In this document: positions 6,250-8,724 of the stretch, piece by piece | Layout of the letters: each line of letters opens with the position of its first letter | Position numbering within the stretch: the first letter of the stretch is position 1 | Assembly (NCBI GenBank): GCA_015655565.1 | Contig: JAATEU010000470.1 | Span: 1 to 8,724 of the forward strand | Direction: 5' to 3' | Origin: Clostridiales bacterium | GTDB lineage: Bacteria; Bacillota; Clostridia; Lachnospirales; Lachnospiraceae | Length of the DNA: 8,724 bases | Notes under the pieces: model-generated | What the model was told of the DNA's origin: nothing | The model's input: the letters and a program-made list of their open reading frames with translations, nothing else | Databases searched by the model: none | Position numbers and translations under genes: made by a program

Positions 6250-6702
6250 CTAATTACCCGAAGCATCCTGCATTTTCTTCTGATGACTCAATAAATCCAA
6301 ATATCCCTGCAATATTAATACAGCCGCCAGTTTATCCACTACCAGGCTTCTATCCTCCCTGCCCACATCACCTAAAATCAGCGTTTGATGCGCAGCGGCC
6401 GTAGTCAGCCTTTCATCCCAAAGTATTACTTCAAGTCCGGTCCTTCTTCTTAAAACATCAGCAAATTCCTCAGATTTGGTAGCACGTTCACCAATTGTAT
6501 TGTTCATATTCTTTGGGTATCCCAATATAATCTGCTCCACATTATACTCTTTAATAAGTTCATCAAGCCTGGCCAGGGTTTGACGTAATTTTGTCTCGTG
6601 CTTCCTGCGTACCGTTTCAATCCCTTGTGCCGTTATTAATAATTCATCACTTATCGCTACACCAACAGTGACTGAACCGTAATCCAGCCCCATAATCCTC
6701 AT
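6250..6702 (-). CDS. ruvX: RuvX/YqgF-family Holliday junction resolvase-like nuclease (YrrK)
   Basis: YqgF proteins have an RNase H-like fold; they take part in 16S rRNA 5'-end maturation in E. coli and are also named putative Holliday junction resolvases. The 150-residue length is normal. Motifs are [16 protein letters not shown] with D7 at the N-terminus, [17 protein letters not shown] (about 58-74), LWDERLTT with E97, and [14 protein letters not shown] with D123; D7, E97 and D123 fit the acidic catalytic triad. A strong SD (AGGAGG, 6712-6707) lies 4 bases before the ATG. It sits between ireB and the DUF1292 gene as in Bacillus yrzL-yrrK-yrzB. The family is certain; the physiological substrate is less so. 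Confidence 0.95.
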   Translation of the reverse strand: MRIMGLDYGSVTVGVAISDELLITAQGIETVRRKHETKLRQTLARLDELIKEYNVEQIILGYPKNMNNTIGERATKSEEFADVLRRRTGLEVILWDERLTTAAAHQTLILGDVGREDRSLVVDKLAAVLILQGYLDLLSHQKKMQDASGN

Positions 6703-6765
6703 ATTTCCTCCTTAGCTCCCATGGCATTCTCCACAGCATACCCAAAAACCAGCTTTGATTACTGA

Positions 6766-7026
6766 TTACTTCAAATTGTGTTTTATATAATCATTCAATA
6801 ATTCCTCTAATATTTCATCCCTTTCAACCTTCATAATCAGACTCCTGGCGCCCTTGTGGTTGGTTATGTAGGTAGGATCCCCTGACATGACGTATCCAAC
6901 AATTTGATTTACCGGATTATATCCTTTTTCTGTCATCGCTACAAAAACAGCAGAAATAATTTCTTTTACCGAAATTTCATTTTCCTTCTGTACCTTAAAA
7001 TATTGTGTATTATTAAATTCCTGCAT
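6766..7026 (-). CDS. ireB: IreB family (UPF0297/YrzL) regulatory protein
   Basis: IreB of Enterococcus is a small protein phosphorylated by the PASTA kinase IreK and acts in control of cephalosporin resistance and envelope stress. This 86-residue homologue carries the hallmark block [28 protein letters not shown] (about 34-61, contiguous) and the C-terminal helix [19 protein letters not shown] threonine at position 7 fits the N-terminal threonines phosphorylated in Enterococcus. An AAGGA SD (7040-7036) lies 9 bases from the ATG. The gene heads the conserved ireB-ruvX-DUF1292 block. Function in this organism is inferred from the family. Confidence 0.94.
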   Translation of the reverse strand: MQEFNNTQYFKVQKENEISVKEIISAVFVAMTEKGYNPVNQIVGYVMSGDPTYITNHKGARSLIMKVERDEILEELLNDYIKHNLK

Positions 7027-7090
7027 ATCATCACGTCCTTTTTTATACTATTTACGGGCTTTTGGGACTTAAGTTAATTTCGCACAGTGT

Positions 7091-7105
7091 ATTATATATA
7101 TATAT
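7091..7105. repeat. Short TA dinucleotide run between mtaB and ireB
   Basis: Positions 7093-7105 alternate T and A without a break, inside a longer AT-only stretch (7091-7115). It contains a TATAAT reading towards ireB at 7096-7091, but no acceptable -35 lies 16-18 bases upstream. A weak promoter or easily melted site is possible. Confidence 0.5.
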
Positions 7106-7126
7106 TAATATAAAACTCCGTAAATA

Positions 7127-8554
7127 TCAATCCATTATTTCACAGAACATAATATCTTTATTAAGATAACCCCCTACCCTGCCCCTGACAATCTGATTAT
7201 TATAATCCTTTCCCGATTGAACGGCTAATTTTAAATATCTTTCATTATGGCCGGTTTGATAAGTCTGTCCTTCTAATGTCAGATATTCTTCAATGAGGAT
7301 TTTCTCCGTTTTTCCAGAAAATCCGGATTGATATTCTCTTGCCATTTCTGCTCCCAGTGCAATTAAAATATTACTCCAGTCTGTTTTTACTTCTTCCTTA
7401 ACTTGATTTTGCATCTGCTCTGCCCTGGTTCCTTTCCTGACAGAGTACTTAAATATATGCATCTGCGCAAAAGAAATTTTTTGCAGAAAGTTCCTTGTTT
7501 CATCAAATTCTTCTTGCGTCTCACCTGGAAATCCCACTATTACATCCGTTGTAACAGCCGGATTATGAAAATATTTTCGAAGTAATAAGCATTTTTCATA
7601 ATATTCCTGTGTACTGTATTTTCTGTTCATACGTTTCAGCGTCTCATCACAGCCGCTCTGCAGGGAAAGATGAAAATGCGGACATAGTTTTGTATTACTA
7701 GATAAAGTCTCGGCAAATTTCTCTGTAATTATTCCTGGTTCCAAAGAACCCAACCGGATTCTTTCCAGTCCGTCAATACCGCTTAAGTTAATAATCAGCT
7801 GCAGTAAATGGTTTACTTCAGCTTCCCTCTGCCCGCTTTTGCAGGCATTCAAATCAAAATCAATACCATAAGAGGACAGATGAATTCCCGTTAATACAAT
7901 TTCTTTATACCCTTTTAAGACTAAATCTTTTACCTCACCAATAACCGCCTTTTCTGATCTGCTGCTGACCCTTCCTCTGGCATAAGGTATAATGCAATAG
8001 GAGCAAAACTGATTACAGCCATCCTGTATTTTAATATAAGCCCGCGTCTTTCCTGCCACCGACTTAATATTTAACTCTTCATGCCCTGTTTTTGCCCCAA
8101 TATCAACCATGCAGGCTCCCATGGCATTTATGGAGCCTTGTACTGTATGCCGGTTTATACGGATATCATCCCTGTTATTGCTTTCATAATATTCCTTTAA
8201 TATCCGGAGGATATCTTTCTTTCTGTTATTACCGATAACAATATCTACAGCCTCATCCTGTTCCAATATATCCCCTGCCGTCTGTACATAACACCCAACC
8301 GCAACCACTACTGCTTTTTCGTTCATCTTTCTTGCTTTGTGAAGCATTTGGCGGGATTTACGATCGGCTATATTTGTTACGGTACAGGTATTGACAACAT
8401 ATATATCTGAATACCGGGTAAAATCAACAACCCGAAAGCCTGCAGCTTCAAATATTTTTTGCATTGCCTCTGTTTCATAAGAATTCACCTTGCAGCCCAG
8501 TGTCAAAAAAGCTACTGTTTTGCAGTTCCATCCTTGTTTGCTGTTTACGTTCAT
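7127..8554 (-). CDS. mtaB: tRNA (t6A37) methylthiotransferase MtaB (YqeV), radical SAM
   Basis: MtaB adds a methylthio group to t6A at position 37 of ANN-decoding tRNAs, giving ms2t6A. The 475-residue protein has the family order: N-terminal UPF0004 domain with LGCKVNSYE (C21), NTCTVTN (C57) and VGCYVQ (C88) binding one Fe-S cluster; the radical SAM motif CNQFCSYCIIPYARG with C180, C184 and C187; LTGIHLSSYG, LGSLEP, HFHLSLQSGCDETLKRMNR and DVIVGFPGET through the barrel; then a C-terminal TRAM-like region. LGCKVN and the SYCIIPYARG form favour MtaB over MiaB or RimO. The frame extends to an ATG at 8593, but GAAAGGA with a 5-base spacer supports the ATG at 8554. It is followed 100 bases later by ireB, with no obvious terminator between them. 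Confidence 0.95.
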   Translation of the reverse strand: MNVNSKQGWNCKTVAFLTLGCKVNSYETEAMQKIFEAAGFRVVDFTRYSDIYVVNTCTVTNIADRKSRQMLHKARKMNEKAVVVAVGCYVQTAGDILEQDEAVDIVIGNNRKKDILRILKEYYESNNRDDIRINRHTVQGSINAMGACMVDIGAKTGHEELNIKSVAGKTRAYIKIQDGCNQFCSYCIIPYARGRVSSRSEKAVIGEVKDLVLKGYKEIVLTGIHLSSYGIDFDLNACKSGQREAEVNHLLQLIINLSGIDGLERIRLGSLEPGIITEKFAETLSSNTKLCPHFHLSLQSGCDETLKRMNRKYSTQEYYEKCLLLRKYFHNPAVTTDVIVGFPGETQEEFDETRNFLQKISFAQMHIFKYSVRKGTRAEQMQNQVKEEVKTDWSNILIALGAEMAREYQSGFSGKTEKILIEEYLTLEGQTYQTGHNERYLKLAVQSGKDYNNQIVRGRVGGYLNKDIMFCEIMD

Positions 8555-8724
8555 TTGAATCCTTTCTATATAGTATTTCCAACACTTCGGCATTTACCTT
8601 TATCCAATATATTTATGATACCCAACTGCACCGAATCTTATATTTTCGTGAAATGTGTCTTAGTAAACCGGTTTTTTTATTTACTTTGTATATTGACTTT
8701 TAAATTGCTAAAATGTAGTATATA
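8555..8724. other. Noncoding region upstream of mtaB
   Basis: This 170-base stretch is AT-rich. It holds the SD of mtaB at its left end, the 10-bp palindrome AAACCGGTTT at 8665-8674 and the plus-strand promoter candidate at the far right. I could not find a minus-strand -35/-10 pair for mtaB that stands above background, so its transcription start is unresolved. Confidence 0.5.
8693..8721 (+). promoter_or_regulatory. Candidate sigma-A promoter pointing out of the right edge
   Basis: On the plus strand TTGACT (8693-8698) is followed after 17 bases by TAGTAT (8716-8721). The -35 is 5/6 and the -10 is 4/6 to consensus. It would drive a gene on the plus strand beyond the window, divergent from mtaB. 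The window ends before a start site can be seen. Confidence 0.4.

Noticed and set aside
6703..6765. Possible mini-ORF in the ireB-ruvX gap
   Set aside because: The ATG there runs out of frame into ruvX, has no SD and shows no recognisable sequence.
8665..8674. AAACCGGTTT followed by T's as a plus-strand terminator
   Set aside because: The palindrome has no loop and could not fold as a normal hairpin; no plus-strand gene ends here.
7403..8703. Plus-strand open frames over and beside mtaB
   Set aside because: They are antisense to radical SAM and UPF0004 motifs; the part in the upstream gap has no SD.

Overview
The window is AT-rich chromosomal DNA from a low-GC Firmicute, most likely a clostridium of the Lachnospiraceae type. 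This is inferred from gene order, the style of the Shine-Dalgarno (SD) sites and the protein sequences; no rRNA or other definitive marker is present. Every supported gene is on the minus strand, so the map reads from right to left. It looks like core housekeeping DNA. I see no mobile element, CRISPR array, phage gene or tRNA, and no gap between genes longer than about 170 bases.

Right to centre (8554 down to 5950): mtaB (methylthiotransferase for t6A37 of tRNA), ireB (UPF0297/YrzL), ruvX (YqgF/YrrK) and a DUF1292 gene (YrzB). Centre (5861 down to 3640): a Fur-family metalloregulator and ribonuclease J. Left of centre (3618 down to 1044): a short membrane protein carrying only the N-terminal part of MltG/YceG (the YrrL position), the tRNA hydroxyuridine methyltransferase TrmR (YrrM), and a U32-family protein of the TrhP/YrrO type. 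The order yrzL-yrrK-yrzB-yrrL-yrrM-yrrO is the known Bacillus/Firmicutes cluster, here with fur and rnj between yrzB and yrrL. Left end (881 down to 1): an E. coli-type S-adenosylmethionine decarboxylase gene (speD) with its own clear sigma-A promoter, then the first 17 codons of a probable PLP-dependent ornithine/lysine/arginine decarboxylase. This would be the start of a polyamine operon.

Themes: three genes act on the tRNA anticodon loop (MtaB at position 37; TrhP then TrmR at wobble U34). RuvX and RNase J act in RNA processing or turnover. IreB and the MltG-like protein relate to envelope or cell-wall control. SpeD and the partial decarboxylase belong to spermidine synthesis.

Several longest-ORF starts look wrong when SD sites are considered. 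Shorter starts are preferred for mtaB, fur, rnj (a TTG start), trmR, trhP and speD.

I found no undescribed multi-gene system. The best second-look items are a perfect 10+10 bp inverted repeat in front of fur, the MltG protein without its catalytic domain, paired hairpins before trmR, and a coding-like tail in another frame after trhP.
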